Of a stretch of 64,000 nucleotides of DNA, positions 24,451 through 34,479 are shown piece by piece (position 1 is the first letter of the stretch; each line of letters begins with the position of its first letter). Origin of the DNA: Cydia pomonella (lineage: Eukaryota > Arthropoda > Insecta > Lepidoptera > Tortricidae); the NCBI RefSeq assembly GCF_033807575.1, contig NC_084713.1:22667389-22731388 (forward strand). The letters run 5' to 3'. Position numbers and translations under genes: made by a program. The notes under the pieces were generated by a model. That model did no database searches. It saw nothing but the letters and a program-made list of their open reading frames with translations, and was not told the origin of the DNA.

Positions 24451-25780
24451 AATCTAGTTTTTGATTCTGGAGCTCTGTTCGGGTTTTCATCTAATTTAAT
24501 TACGACCTTGAAGATAGCTCAAGCTGGCTGGTGCATGTGAGAGTTACGAGACGAAGTGAAAATCGTCAATGAAATGCACGTCATCTACAAAAATTATCGT
24601 CAAAGTCGTATAAAAACCAGTTCAAAACCGCTGATGTTCACTCGTGTGATTCAGTAGAAATGGAATAAGTTTTTGGCAAAAGAAAAACCATTTTTGTTAC
24701 AGGCTTCTATCGCTGACTGTACATTTCTTGCCACAGGCAACTAATACTCATCCAGACAATTCTAAAACACAATTGGCTACTTGACAGTTTTTTTGTCAAT
24801 AATGTCAATTGATCTTGATTTTCCTGAGGATCAAATGTCTATATAGGACTCATGGCAATTAACACAAAGGTCAGAAATGAGAGTTAAAGTCTGACGTTCG
24901 CATTTGACGACTGAAACGCCTGTAAGAAATTGATATTGTAATGTGACGTTACAATACATTAGTCTGTCCTAAATGTATGGAAGATCAAAAAATTGCTATT
25001 TTGACCCTCAAATAGTTGTAATACAATATAGTTTTCGAAATAAAATGTAAGGAATCAAATGGTGTCATTTTCTTTTTTCGTTTTAAAACTTTAAAAAAAA
25101 AATAAGTTTTGTATTTTTCATAATCTCAATATGTCTTTTTAAATTTCACTTTTTTGAAATGGATGGCTCATTTTCTATCACTATAATTTCTGTCACTATA
25201 ATCGTCTCTTTTATTTTTATATACACGGAAATCTTCTTCACATTTAACTTTTTTCCAATTTATTTATTTGTTTCATTAATAAAATATTCTATTCTTTCTT
25301 TACCACTAAGTATCTTCTCAAAGCAATTTCCGCAAGCACGTAATTTTGCTTGTCGTAATAAATTCGTTGTCTTCCCGAATTTCACCAACTCGATACCGAT
25401 ACCCGACACCGAAACCCGATTTCAAGCCCCAGGGGACATCTTCAAGCGTTTTAATATTACTTTCCGAATTGCCGATTAATATCCAAGTGTTATTAGTCAA
25501 ATTGGAAAATTTGTAGCACCCTGTTTGAAATCTGTGTTCGGAATTTGAAATTGGAATTTGCTCAATAATATAACGGCTATTTAATTTATTCTGTCTTTGT
25601 GAGTAATTTCTCTTCGAATTTCGCAGGTATTATATCTAAAAGAAATGTGGCTGTTATATTTTTTTGTGGATTTTTGTGTGGAAACATGATTGGTTTATAT
25701 TTGCATTTCGAACGAGCGAGCGAAGCGAAGTGAAGTTCTTACATTCACAAGGAAAGATTTCGATCTCGAAATTTAGGAAC
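24451..25780. other. No gene; last clearly host-like sequence
   Basis: Scattered repeat-like pieces. 'gagcgagcgaagcgaagtga' at about 25712-25732 is of a type common in Lepidoptera and is the last clear host-type marker before the viral-type region. No supported gene; the 106-codon frame at 25159-25479 has a hydrophobic start but no recognisable domain. Confidence 0.45.
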
Positions 25781-26309
25781 TTAGAAAAATTTTAACGCGT
25801 ATTGTTGAGTTGAATTTAAGTGATGAGAAAATTGTGATCATAGAATGTACTATGAGAGTTTTGATCAAATGTTTTGATGACATTCTATAGCTTACACAAT
25901 AATGAATTATAATCATGAACAAATTAGATTGTTATTAGTAGTATTAGTACAATACAACATAGATCTACTAATTGTTTACTTTAATCTTGTACCAAAACTT
26001 CTACGTCAGCTCAGACGTCATCAACTGATGTTAAGGTGCAAAAACGATACAAGGTAAGGTATCTTTCCCTGTTGATGTTATGCATGAGTAATTAATTAAA
26101 CACGTTTATTATTGTGTATATTTAGCGAACAATAATATTCCCGCCTGGTAAGGATTACATGATGATTTTCAAGAATAAAAACAAGCGGAATAAGGTAATT
26201 CCTGGTAGTTTTCCTTTTATACTACTGGATCTTTTATGTATTTGGAGAATAAGCGTGAGTAAGTATTAAAATGACGTCAAAGTGCTTCCCTAAACATTCA
26301 ATAAGCGTT
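25781..26309. other. Probable host to viral-type transition
   Basis: Host-type repeats stop near 25780, and the PTP upstream region follows. At 25839-25895 'catagaatgt' and 'acattctatag' form a short inverted repeat about 40 bp apart. I cannot place the junction from sequence alone. No gene seen. Confidence 0.35.
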
Positions 26310-26317
26310 TATATAAA
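26310..26317 (+). promoter_or_regulatory. TATA box of PTP1
   Basis: TATATAAA, 88 bp upstream of the ATG at 26406. The ATG at 26322 is too close to it to be on the transcript. The 'tataaattgaatgcc...cag' context is shared with PTP2, showing duplicated promoters. Confidence 0.65.
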
Positions 26318-26405
26318 TTGAATGCCAAACAGGTGTGTCTTCATTTCAAGTCCAAAAATTGGAACAACAAGTCCTCAGCCTTCGATTTTTAATATTTATT
26401 TTGAG

Positions 26406-27362
26406 ATGGGAAACTCGTGTTTCAAAACTCTCAGTGCTGCAGAGCTATTGGAGATGACAAGTCACCCGAATTTCTGTAAGCTCATCCGACGAGAACATTC
26501 TCAAGTAATGTCAGTTCCTCTTAGAGGTACAATCGCTTGTTTTTCACGAGAAGAAAATTTAAAAAAAAATAGATACAGTGGTATCCCGTGTTGGGATCAT
26601 TCCCGAGTGATAATAAGTTCTCGTGAAAATCTAGTTTTTGATGACAATTGGAAAATGCCGCTAATAACTGAAGAAACTGCATCCTACATACATGCTAACT
26701 TCGTGGACGGATTTAAAACTATTAACAAGTATATCTGCACTCAAACACCTATGGAAAATACGTGGGAAACTTTTTTCAAATTAATTTGGGAACAGCAGTC
26801 TTACGTCATAGTGTCCCTGACAGATATAGATCAAGATAATTTAAAAAATTACCAACTTTGGGTAAATCCTGAAGGTTCTAAGGTGACTTTTGGAAAATAT
26901 GTTGTCCGAATTCTTGAAATTCAGGAAAAAATAAGTTACACCAGAACCCGAATGCAGATTACTAACATAATCACGAGAACATCTAGGGAAATAACCAACT
27001 TTTGGTTCACTGATTGGCCTGACAGCAGCATTCCCACAGGCTTGAAAGAGTTTCTGAATCTTCGAAAAGAGGTCAACCGAGAACAGTCCAGACTGATCGA
27101 GGAAGCGGAAAAGAGTTTTCAATTACCAGGTCCTATAGTAGTCCACTGTTCTACTGGAGCTGGTTGGACGGGAACTTTTTGTGCTGTAGATAATGCACTG
27201 GCACAGCTTGATAAAGAGAAAAAGGTTTCACTTGCTCAAACCATACTGAAAATAAGGAGTCAAAGGCATACGAGTGTTTTTTTACCAGAACAGTATGCAT
27301 TTTGTTACAAAGTGTTGGAATATGTTTTATTAGCGGAAGGAAAAAAGTTAAAAAACTATTGA
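26406..27362 (+). CDS. Bracovirus-type protein tyrosine phosphatase 1, catalytic Arg lost
   Basis: Encodes 318 residues of a single, intronless, soluble PTP domain, the architecture of bracovirus PTPs. Visible motifs: substrate-recognition loop 'KKNRYSGIPCWDHSRV' (54-69), 'YIHANFVDGF' (94-103), WPD loop with the general acid intact (WPD 204-206), signature 'VHCSTGAGWTG' with nucleophile Cys248, and Q-loop Gln296. The signature arginine, which binds phosphate, is replaced by Trp254, so normal phosphatase activity is not expected; a phosphotyrosine-binding pseudophosphatase is possible. I choose the ATG at 26406 because of the TATA position and because the N-terminus 'MGNS' aligns with PTP2; the frame stays open from 26322. 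MGNS also resembles an N-myristoylation start, which would place it at membranes (inference). Confidence 0.9.
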   Translation: MGNSCFKTLSAAELLEMTSHPNFCKLIRREHSQVMSVPLRGTIACFSREENLKKNRYSGIPCWDHSRVIISSRENLVFDDNWKMPLITEETASYIHANFVDGFKTINKYICTQTPMENTWETFFKLIWEQQSYVIVSLTDIDQDNLKNYQLWVNPEGSKVTFGKYVVRILEIQEKISYTRTRMQITNIITRTSREITNFWFTDWPDSSIPTGLKEFLNLRKEVNREQSRLIEEAEKSFQLPGPIVVHCSTGAGWTGTFCAVDNALAQLDKEKKVSLAQTILKIRSQRHTSVFLPEQYAFCYKVLEYVLLAEGKKLKNY

Positions 27363-27575
27363 TGTTAGCTATGCGTAATTAATCGAGCACGTAAGTTATT
27401 GCTTGTGCACAAGGAACAATAACAGTTATGTCTGATTAGGATCATATGATGGTTTTCTCGAATCATTATGTGCTAATTGACGTCACTTGTGGTAAATAGT
27501 TTACCTATTATACTCCTATACGTTTTTGGAGGCTTAACAGTGACTAAGTGTCTAAATAAGGTCTAAGTACCTTCT

Positions 27576-27603
27576 TATATAATTAATGAGTCTTTGTATA
27601 AGT
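27576..27603 (+). promoter_or_regulatory. TATA region of PTP2
   Basis: TATATAAT at 27576-27583 and 'gtataagttgaatcaggc' just after; the second aligns with the PTP1 TATA context. Which of the two is used is not clear. Confidence 0.5.
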
Positions 27604-27685
27604 TGAATCAGGCACGTAACTTCATTGCACATCGAAAAGTTGTAGCTGCATGTCCTCAATCTATGATTATTCTCTTTCTTAAAAA

Positions 27686-28576
27686 ATGGGTAACTCGTTT
27701 TTTAAAACACGTAGTGCAACAGAGCTGCTGAATATAACAAGTCACCCGGATTTCTACGAGCTCATCCCTCAAGAGCACGCTCGAGTTATGTCATGGAATA
27801 ATTTTGGAATGGAGGCAATTATAAACTTCTGTGCTGGTTTAGATTTTGAAAAAGACGATTGGAACATGCCGCAAATAGTAATAAAAGCCAAAGAAACGCG
27901 ATCTTCAATATATGCTGACTACGTGAATGGAACTAAGGACAATCGCAGGTTCATCTGCACTCAAACACCAACAGAAAAAATGTGGGAGGCTTTTTTAAAA
28001 CTAGTTTGGAGCCAAAAGTCTTGTGTTATTGTGTCACTGATGAATATAAGCCGAGAGAATCAAGAACGCTACCAACTTTGGATACATCCCGAGGACTCTG
28101 AGGTAACCTACGGAAAATATGTAATCAGAATCCTTGAAATTATGGAAGAAGTGAATTTTACCAAAACCCGACTACGGATCACTAATACAACGACCGAAGC
28201 ATCTCGCGAAATAACCGATTTTCATCTATTCAATTGGCCTAATAACAACTCTTCCACAGACTTGAAAGAATTTTTGAATTTCCGAAGAGCAGTTCACCGG
28301 AAACAGTACATGCTAATTGAATACCCTGAAAATGATTTCTTAATGCCTGGACCCATTGTGGTTCATTCTCCTTCAGGCACAGGTTGGATGGAAACCTTCT
28401 GTGTTATAGATAGCGCAGTAATAGAGTTATTTAAAAAAAAAAAAGTTTCACTTCCTCGCACAGTGGTGAAAATCAGAAGTCAAATACATTCTAGTGTTAT
28501 TCTATCAGAACAGTATGCGTTGTCTTACAAAATTTTGGAACACATCTTATTAGTGGAAGGAAAAAGTTTAAAATAG
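27686..28576 (+). CDS. Bracovirus-type protein tyrosine phosphatase 2, strongly degenerate active site
   Basis: 296 residues, tandem paralogue of PTP1 323 bp upstream; both begin 'MGNS.FKT.SA.ELL..TSHP'. Compared with PTP1 about 22 residues are missing and the KNRY substrate-recognition loop is gone (sequence near 36-60 is unrelated). The WPD general acid is Asn186 ('NWPN'), the nucleophile position is Ser228 and the signature arginine is Trp234 ('VHSPSGTGWME'). All three catalytic positions are therefore lost, yet the frame is open from end to end. It could be a neutral decaying copy or a binding-only protein. The core 'ICTQTPTEKMWEAF' and 'SEQYALSYKILE' blocks are retained, so the fold is probably kept. 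Confidence 0.88.
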   Translation: MGNSFFKTRSATELLNITSHPDFYELIPQEHARVMSWNNFGMEAIINFCAGLDFEKDDWNMPQIVIKAKETRSSIYADYVNGTKDNRRFICTQTPTEKMWEAFLKLVWSQKSCVIVSLMNISRENQERYQLWIHPEDSEVTYGKYVIRILEIMEEVNFTKTRLRITNTTTEASREITDFHLFNWPNNNSSTDLKEFLNFRRAVHRKQYMLIEYPENDFLMPGPIVVHSPSGTGWMETFCVIDSAVIELFKKKKVSLPRTVVKIRSQIHSSVILSEQYALSYKILEHILLVEGKSLK

Positions 28577-28914
28577 TTATGTAAGTTAATCCAGATAATA
28601 TAGGCAGCTCATAAGCTATAGTTGTGTAATATAGAATCTTGAACGCGCAGTTGTTTTGCACTATTTGATAGCTATTTTGACTTTACGTCTCGTTAAAAGA
28701 GTGATAAGGATATTGGGTTTTTCGTGGGAATACCAACTTGGTTTTCCTTGTTAATGAAATAATACATGTATGATATATGTACAATTTAATTTATAATGTG
28801 ACTGCTTATGAAATAAGTATACAATTTAAAACGTATCTCACACTCCAGTTACCTATAAGCTTAAAATTATATACTTCATACTCTTACATATTAATTGATT
28901 GTTTACTCTCATGG
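28577..28914. other. Intergenic, convergent genes
   Basis: A+T-rich gap between convergent PTP2 and PTP3. The 62-codon frame at 28777-28965 is not supported. Confidence 0.45.
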
Positions 28915-29913
28915 TTAACTATTGTACAACGTAAAAAAATTTGGAACAGCCCATTTTTTAAATAAAGGTAAACGATAAAAAACAATTAGTCCCCGTAATT
29001 TATTCCTTCCTTGTCCAACGATACTAACATAACATGCTAAGACTTGGTAACAGAAAAAGTAATAACTAAAGTTAGAGAGAGCATTATATCTTTCTGTGCG
29101 TATCTGAGATACTGTAGACGCTAAAGAAACCATTCGAGTCTTATTAAATCGAGATATTTCAATAAATAAAGCACAGAAAGTACTTGACCTACCAATACCT
29201 CTCTTAGAATGGACTACTATTGGAGGATCAGGGAACTTGCATGGTTTTTGAGTTAATTGTGCCTTGATTTCATCATAATTACGTCTCACAGTTAAAATAA
29301 AATCCAAGAAGTCCTCAGCACTGACTGGTAATTTAGAATCAGGCCACGTGGTGAAAACAAAGTGCAAGACTTCTTGCGTAGCCTTGGTTCCATCTGTCAC
29401 CTCTAATGTTGTCTTAACATAATTTGATTGTACTTCAACCTTCGTAGTTGTAATTTTGAATTTCATGCACTTGAGATATCCTTCTTGATAACACCAGTAT
29501 GCATCGTACTTATCGTTCCGATTGAAGATTGTCTTCTCACAGAGCATCACAATTATCCGACAGTGATGCATCCATATCGTGCGCCAAAAGTCATACATTG
29601 TATGCAGCAAAGGAGCTTGCGTCAATATGAATTTGTTGGTCTGGTCAAAGCCGTCAACATAATTGCCGTTGAAGAAGTCACTTCGTTTTTTTTCAACTGG
29701 AAGGACAACTCTCGAGTGGTCAAAACAGGGAAGGTACCCATACCTGTTGAGAGGTAAGTTTTCTTTCTTCCTAGCTTCTGTAAACTTTCCATCCACTTTC
29801 TTGCGAAGAATTTCCTCGTGCTCTTGCTGAACTGTTTTCTCAAAGTCACTTTTCTTGACAAGTTCTAAAAAGTCTTGGTATTTAAGCTCGTGAGAATATG
29901 TATGAGAACACAT
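28915..29913 (-). CDS. Bracovirus-type protein tyrosine phosphatase 3, Cys to Ser
   Basis: 332 residues, intronless, on minus and convergent with PTP2. Motifs: 'LNRYGYLPCFDHSRVV' (55-70), 'NYVDGFDQTNKFILTQAP' (84-101), WPD 190-192 intact, signature 'VHSKRGIGRSS' with Arg242 intact but the nucleophile changed to Ser236. The Q-loop glutamine is also lost (a Ser in 'NFSYYFF', about 283). A Cys-to-Ser change in other PTPs gives substrate-trapping behaviour, so this could bind phosphotyrosine without turnover (inference). The domain ends near residue 297; the last 35 residues are not PTP-like and may be read-through into flanking sequence. It is more divergent from PTP1, PTP2 and PTP4 than PTP1 and PTP2 are from each other. 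Confidence 0.88.
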   Translation of the reverse strand: MCSHTYSHELKYQDFLELVKKSDFEKTVQQEHEEILRKKVDGKFTEARKKENLPLNRYGYLPCFDHSRVVLPVEKKRSDFFNGNYVDGFDQTNKFILTQAPLLHTMYDFWRTIWMHHCRIIVMLCEKTIFNRNDKYDAYWCYQEGYLKCMKFKITTTKVEVQSNYVKTTLEVTDGTKATQEVLHFVFTTWPDSKLPVSAEDFLDFILTVRRNYDEIKAQLTQKPCKFPDPPIVVHSKRGIGRSSTFCALFIEISRFNKTRMVSLASTVSQIRTERYNALSNFSYYFFCYQVLACYVSIVGQGRNKLRGLIVFYRLPLFKKWAVPNFFTLYNS

Positions 29914-29986
29914 ATCGTGGTAATTTGAAGGTGTTTCTTCGAGACTGCTCCAGCAAGAAATAATGATGTTTATTCACTTAACATGA

Positions 29987-29994
29987 CTTATATG
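29987..29994 (-). promoter_or_regulatory. Candidate TATA box of PTP3
   Basis: CATATAAG on minus, about 75 bp upstream of the ATG at 29913. Position and sequence fit the TATA boxes of the other PTP genes. Confidence 0.5.
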
Positions 29995-30118
29995 AGGAAA
30001 CTGTGACGCGTAATTCCAATAATAGAACTTTAACATTCATTGTGGTATGGTTCAAGTTCAATTATCAATAACCTAGTAAAGTAAACAAACAAAGCCCTGA
30101 GGAAGCGTCCATAAACCA

Positions 30119-31104
30119 CACGGAAAGAAGTGTATGGCATTAATCTCTATGCTGGTATGGCCTGGAGCCCCATACTAAAAAAGTATCTGTAATATTCCTA
30201 TATTGCGTAGCAACGAATCCTATAAGTATGGCATTATCTACTATACTGTATGGTACCAAAACCTTTGCGTCTAATACATGGGTGCATAGTAGGCTTCACG
30301 TGACAGTATTGCCTTCAGCCCCATACTGCATCGCAGATGTAGCAATGCTACTAGTTTTTCCCGCGATAATTTATGGCGCGACAATCAAGGCTTTATTGGG
30401 TTACTGTCAATTTTGTATGGGTAAAATTTCAATACCGACATAAATCTGCAACAATTAATCAAAGATAAATAAACGAATGCTTAGTTGTGAAACGTGGATA
30501 TCAATAAACATTGTATTAAGAAAAAGAGTCAGAGTGAAATTTAAACAATTATTATTGTTAATTTATTTGAAATTGGAAGTACCATGATTGAATTAAATAT
30601 ATTAAATTGATTAATATAATAGAGAAATTACAAAAATAAATAAACTAACCTAATTTTATATGATTATTTTTCTAGGCTTTTGATTTAGAATGATGGAATC
30701 AAATAATTACGAGAATAGTAAGTTTGATGCTGTTGTACTTAATATTGATGAATATTTTTTTGATGAGCACTACCAAGCATATGAAATTGCTATCGATAAT
30801 ACAAAATGGTTCTGTTTATTTTATTCCGATTTAAAATTTTGTAGTGTTACTCGACAAGTAATAGCTGAAAATGGTAAAATTTACATTCCAAAACGTTGAG
30901 TTTAATATTGATTATTAAAATAAATAATGTAATAGATTTGTGCTGTATAATAATTAGAAACAAATAAATCAAAAACATTGTTCATTTTAATTACATATTC
31001 TAGTTTCTGATTTTTCTCTTTTTAAAAAATAATATTTAATTACTTTGGAATTACTTCTTACTGTACGTTACTTCAATACAAAATTTCAAACATTATTTAT
31101 CGAA
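30119..31104 (-). mobile_element. Inverted, truncated copy of the 31338-32634 transposon
   Basis: 986 bp that match the reverse complement of 31649-32634 base for base wherever I compared them; the two small frames inside sit at exactly mirrored positions (every pair of coordinates sums to 62753), so there is no indel along the arm. The outer end starts at the element terminus 'cacggaaagaagtgtatggc'. The inner end stops after 'cattatttatcgaa', so about 311 bp of the element are absent. No TA flanks the outer end. Confidence 0.88.
30690..30899 (+). CDS. Small ORF of the transposon arm (left copy)
   Basis: 69 codons beginning 'MMESNNYENSKFDAVV' and ending 'GKIYIPKR', acidic then basic, no domain I recognise. 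It follows a splice-acceptor-like 'ttatttttctag' at 30664-30675 and is followed by AATAAA-like signals near 30920 and 30964, so it could be a terminal exon. An identical frame lies in the opposite arm. Too short for a transposase. Could be chance. Confidence 0.3.
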   Translation: MMESNNYENSKFDAVVLNIDEYFFDEHYQAYEIAIDNTKWFCLFYSDLKFCSVTRQVIAENGKIYIPKR

Positions 31105-31185
31105 AAAAAATTAATAACCAAATTTTAAGGCTGGGCCCTTACTCAATGTATTTTCGAAATTTTTATTTTTAACTTCCCGCTATGT

Positions 31186-31225
<40 letters not shown>

Positions 31226-31337
31226 AAACCTTGCATAACTTTTGAACGGCTTGACCGATTGAATCCTACCAAACGGCGTTTCAAAGAGTATCATTGTCCT
31301 TAGATTTCCTGTAAGTTTGAACCCATTCGGACTGGTA
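31105..31337 (+). repeat. Wasp-type repeat fragment with GT microsatellite
   Basis: 'aacttcccgctatgtatg', a (GT)n run at 31187-31208, then 'aacttttgaacggcttgacc' to 'cggactggta'. The same sequence continues at 32637 ('gattccgagaaatctc') after the transposon, and an uninterrupted version lies at 33194-33560. This shows the transposon inserted into it. Confidence 0.8.
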
Positions 31338-32634
31338 CACGGAAAGAAATACATTGCGGATATCACAACGGCATTATGGGTGTGAACGCTATACTGTATG
31401 GTTTAGAAGATTTTCATCAGATAAAAAATCGTAAGCATAGTAGATTTGGCCATTATGGGAATAGTAACATCGACAATAATTATAGCCGATACTTCAATGT
31501 CAGTATGGGTGTCAGACCCATACTGACTGGCGACATTTACAATGCTCCTGGCAGAAAAACCTATCCGCTCTAGTTATGTCTCCTATGCTAATATTGGAGT
31601 AATAACCATTTTAAAAAAATTAATTAAATTAATTAGATAGGTTATATGTTCGATAAATAATGTTTGAAATTTTGTATTGAAGTAACGTACAGTAAGAAGT
31701 AATTCCAAAGTAATTAAATATTATTTTTTAAAAAGAGAAAAATCAGAAACTAGAATATGTAATTAAAATGAACAATGTTTTTGATTTATTTGTTTCTAAT
31801 TATTATACAGCACAAATCTATTACATTATTTATTTTAATAATCAATATTAAACTCAACGTTTTGGAATGTAAATTTTACCATTTTCAGCTATTACTTGTC
31901 GAGTAACACTACAAAATTTTAAATCGGAATAAAATAAACAGAACCATTTTGTATTATCGATAGCAATTTCATATGCTTGGTAGTGCTCATCAAAAAAATA
32001 TTCATCAATATTAAGTACAACAGCATCAAACTTACTATTCTCGTAATTATTTGATTCCATCATTCTAAATCAAAAGCCTAGAAAAATAATCATATAAAAT
32101 TAGGTTAGTTTATTTATTTTTGTAATTTCTCTATTATATTAATCAATTTAATATATTTAATTCAATCATGGTACTTCCAATTTCAAATAAATTAACAATA
32201 ATAATTGTTTAAATTTCACTCTGACTCTTTTTCTTAATACAATGTTTATTGATATCCACGTTTCACAACTAAGCATTCGTTTATTTATCTTTGATTAATT
32301 GTTGCAGATTTATGTCGGTATTGAAATTTTACCCATACAAAATTGACAGTAACCCAATAAAGCCTTGATTGTCGCGCCATAAATTATCGCGGGAAAAACT
32401 AGTAGCATTGCTACATCTGCGATGCAGTATGGGGCTGAAGGCAATACTGTCACGTGAAGCCTACTATGCACCCATGTATTAGACGCAAAGGTTTTGGTAC
32501 CATACAGTATAGTAGATAATGCCATACTTATAGGATTCGTTGCTACGCAATATAGGAATATTACAGATACTTTTTTAGTATGGGGCTCCAGGCCATACCA
32601 GCATAGAGATTAATGCCATACACTTCTTTCCGTG
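31338..32634. mobile_element. 1.3-kb transposon with TA target duplication
   Basis: Ends 'cacggaaagaaat' at 31338 and its inverse 'acttctttccgtg' at 32634 form short inverted repeats. TA flanks both sides (31336-31337 and 32635-32636), and the uninterrupted target survives at 33194-33560 as 'gactggtagattccg'. Both subterminal regions are rich in 'agtatggg/cccatac' words in both orientations, which look like transposase-binding repeats. No transposase is present, so it is non-autonomous. TA duplication suggests the Tc1-mariner/pogo group or a CMC-like group; I cannot decide. Confidence 0.82.
31854..32063 (-). CDS. Small ORF of the transposon arm (right copy)
   Basis: Identical in protein sequence to the 69-codon frame at 30690-30899, mirrored on minus. 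Identity may reflect recent duplication rather than selection. No recognisable domain. Confidence 0.3.
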   Translation of the reverse strand: MMESNNYENSKFDAVVLNIDEYFFDEHYQAYEIAIDNTKWFCLFYSDLKFCSVTRQVIAENGKIYIPKR

Positions 32635-33193
32635 TAGATTCCGAGAAATCTCAAAAAAACTAAGAAAAAAAATTATTTCAAAAGTGGTTTTTTTGGGATA
32701 ACTTTTGAACGGCTATACCGATCAATTCCAAAAACTAATCAGCTCTTAACATTAAAAAACCACGTTGATTGCCGCAAACCGGGTCAAAATCGGTTCATAT
32801 GTTCATGAGTTATCGAAAACGAAAAAAATCGAAAAAAATGAATTTTAACAAAAAACTAAAAATTTTTATCTGATCGATTTGAGCTTAGAAATTGTTTATA
32901 GGATTAAAAAAACCACATCGACTGCTGCTAACCGCGTGAAAATCGGTTGACTCATTAAAAAGTTATGGCAGATTGAAAATTTAGCAGTGACTGCTTTACC
33001 AAACTTTCATGACACTTTTGAGCTCAAAAGCATCAAATAGCTTTATTATTGAGCTCGAAGAGCTCAAAATAACACAAAAATAAAATTTTTGAGCTCGAAG
33101 AGCTCAAAAACATCGCAACTTGTAAACGCTTAATGACTGAACGTAGCGGGAAGTTGCAGGGATGGCCGTTGAGGTTGACCGTTTTCCAAATTT
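32635..33193 (+). repeat. Wasp-type repeat, copy A
   Basis: Continues the interrupted repeat: 'ataacttttgaacggctata', 'gttatcgaaaacgaaaaaaa', 'atcaaatagctttattattg', and 'gcttaatgactgaacgtagc'. A close copy is at 34480-34985. Contains several 'gaagagctcaaaa' words. No gene. Confidence 0.75.
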
Positions 33194-33640
33194 TTAACTT
33201 CCCGCTAAGAAAATCGAAGATTTTCGAAAAATCGGGAAGTTATTGGTTTTACCCCGTTTTATAAAAATCGAGTTTTCATCAGATCTCGACGATTTGAGGT
33301 CTTAGGAAGCTTCCCTGACTACTCCCGCGGTGGTGTCCGCGCGGCTGTATGTATGTGTGTGTGTGTGTGTGTGTGTATGTGTGTGTGTATGTATGTAAGC
33401 CTCTTATAACTTTTGAACGGCTTGACCGATTGAATCCTACCAAACGGCATTCTAAAGAGTATTGCTGCCATTAAATTTCCTGAAAATTTGAACCGATTCC
33501 GACTGGTAGATTCCGAGAAATTTAAAAAAAACTAAGAAAAAAAATTTTTTAAAAAGTGGTTTTTTTGGAATAACTTTTGGACGGCTCTACCGATCAATTC
33601 CAAAAACTAATTAGTTCTTAACATTAAATAAAGTGCCATT
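33194..33640 (+). repeat. Wasp-type repeat, uninterrupted copy with microsatellite
   Basis: Begins with a hairpin-like 'aacttcccgctaagaaaatc ... cgggaagtt' and has a GT/TATG run at 33348-33396, then the 'aacttttgaacggcttgacc' block. It gives the empty-site reference for the transposon at 31338-32634. Confidence 0.75.
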
Positions 33641-33734
33641 CGGCCACACCCGAGATGGATGGGTAGATTTCTTATACTAGAATAAATTAAAATAAAAACA
33701 ATTAGATTCTTATTTTTCTTATAGCTTAATTTGA

Positions 33735-34335
33735 AGCTCAAAGTGTAAACTTTAAGATACATTTATCAGATACAGACTACATCCAACGGTTACGAAGTTA
33801 TAACGGTATAATCGACAAAATTTGAGAATTTTGAGAATAGTAAAAATTTTTAAACAGCCATAACTCCGAAACTAACAGGCCGATTTTGCCCATCTTCGAA
33901 CTTGATCTTCGTTTTGACCCATAGAATAAGCTCACAAAATTTCATTAAGATCGGTTAAGAACTTTGACCACAATCTTGCGGACATGCCATAGAATTATGA
34001 ATTTTTAATGATTTTACAATTTATAAACCCCTGTAATAAAATGAAAATATTTTAAAAGTTAAAAAATTAATAGATGAATTTAAAGCTAAAAGTGTGAACT
34101 TTAAGATAAATTTATCAGATTTAGACTACATCCAACGGTCACGAAGTTATAACGGTATAATCGACAAAATTTGAGAATTTTGAGAATAGTAAAAATTTTT
34201 AAACAGCCATAACTCCGAAACTAACCGGCCGATTTTGCCCATCTTCGAACTTGATCTTCGTATTGACCCATAGAATAAGCTCACAAAATTTCATTAAGAT
34301 CGGTTAAGAACTTCGGCCGCAATCGTGCGGACATG
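33735..34335 (+). repeat. Tandem duplication, about 347-bp offset
   Basis: The segment with 'catccaacggttacgaagtt' and 'ccataactccgaaactaaca' through 'tcattaagatcggttaagaa' occurs at about 33735-33985 and again at about 34082-34335 with few changes. No gene. Confidence 0.8.
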
Positions 34336-34346
34336 CCGCGTTATAT

Positions 34347-34348
<2 letters not shown>

Positions 34349-34396
<48 letters not shown>

Positions 34397-34410
34397 CATA
34401 CATACATATA
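34349..34410. repeat. (TA)n / (CATA)n microsatellite
   Basis: About 40 bp of uninterrupted TA followed by CATA repeats. Confidence 0.9.
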
Positions 34411-34479
34411 TAAACTTTTGAGCTGATGCTATTTTTCGACATAACTTGACAAAATAAAACATATTATGACAAAATTTTA

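Noticed and set aside
26322..26405. Upstream in-frame ATG giving a 346-residue PTP1
   Set aside because: It is within 5-12 bp of the TATA box, so it would lie upstream of the transcription start, and PTP2 has no counterpart.
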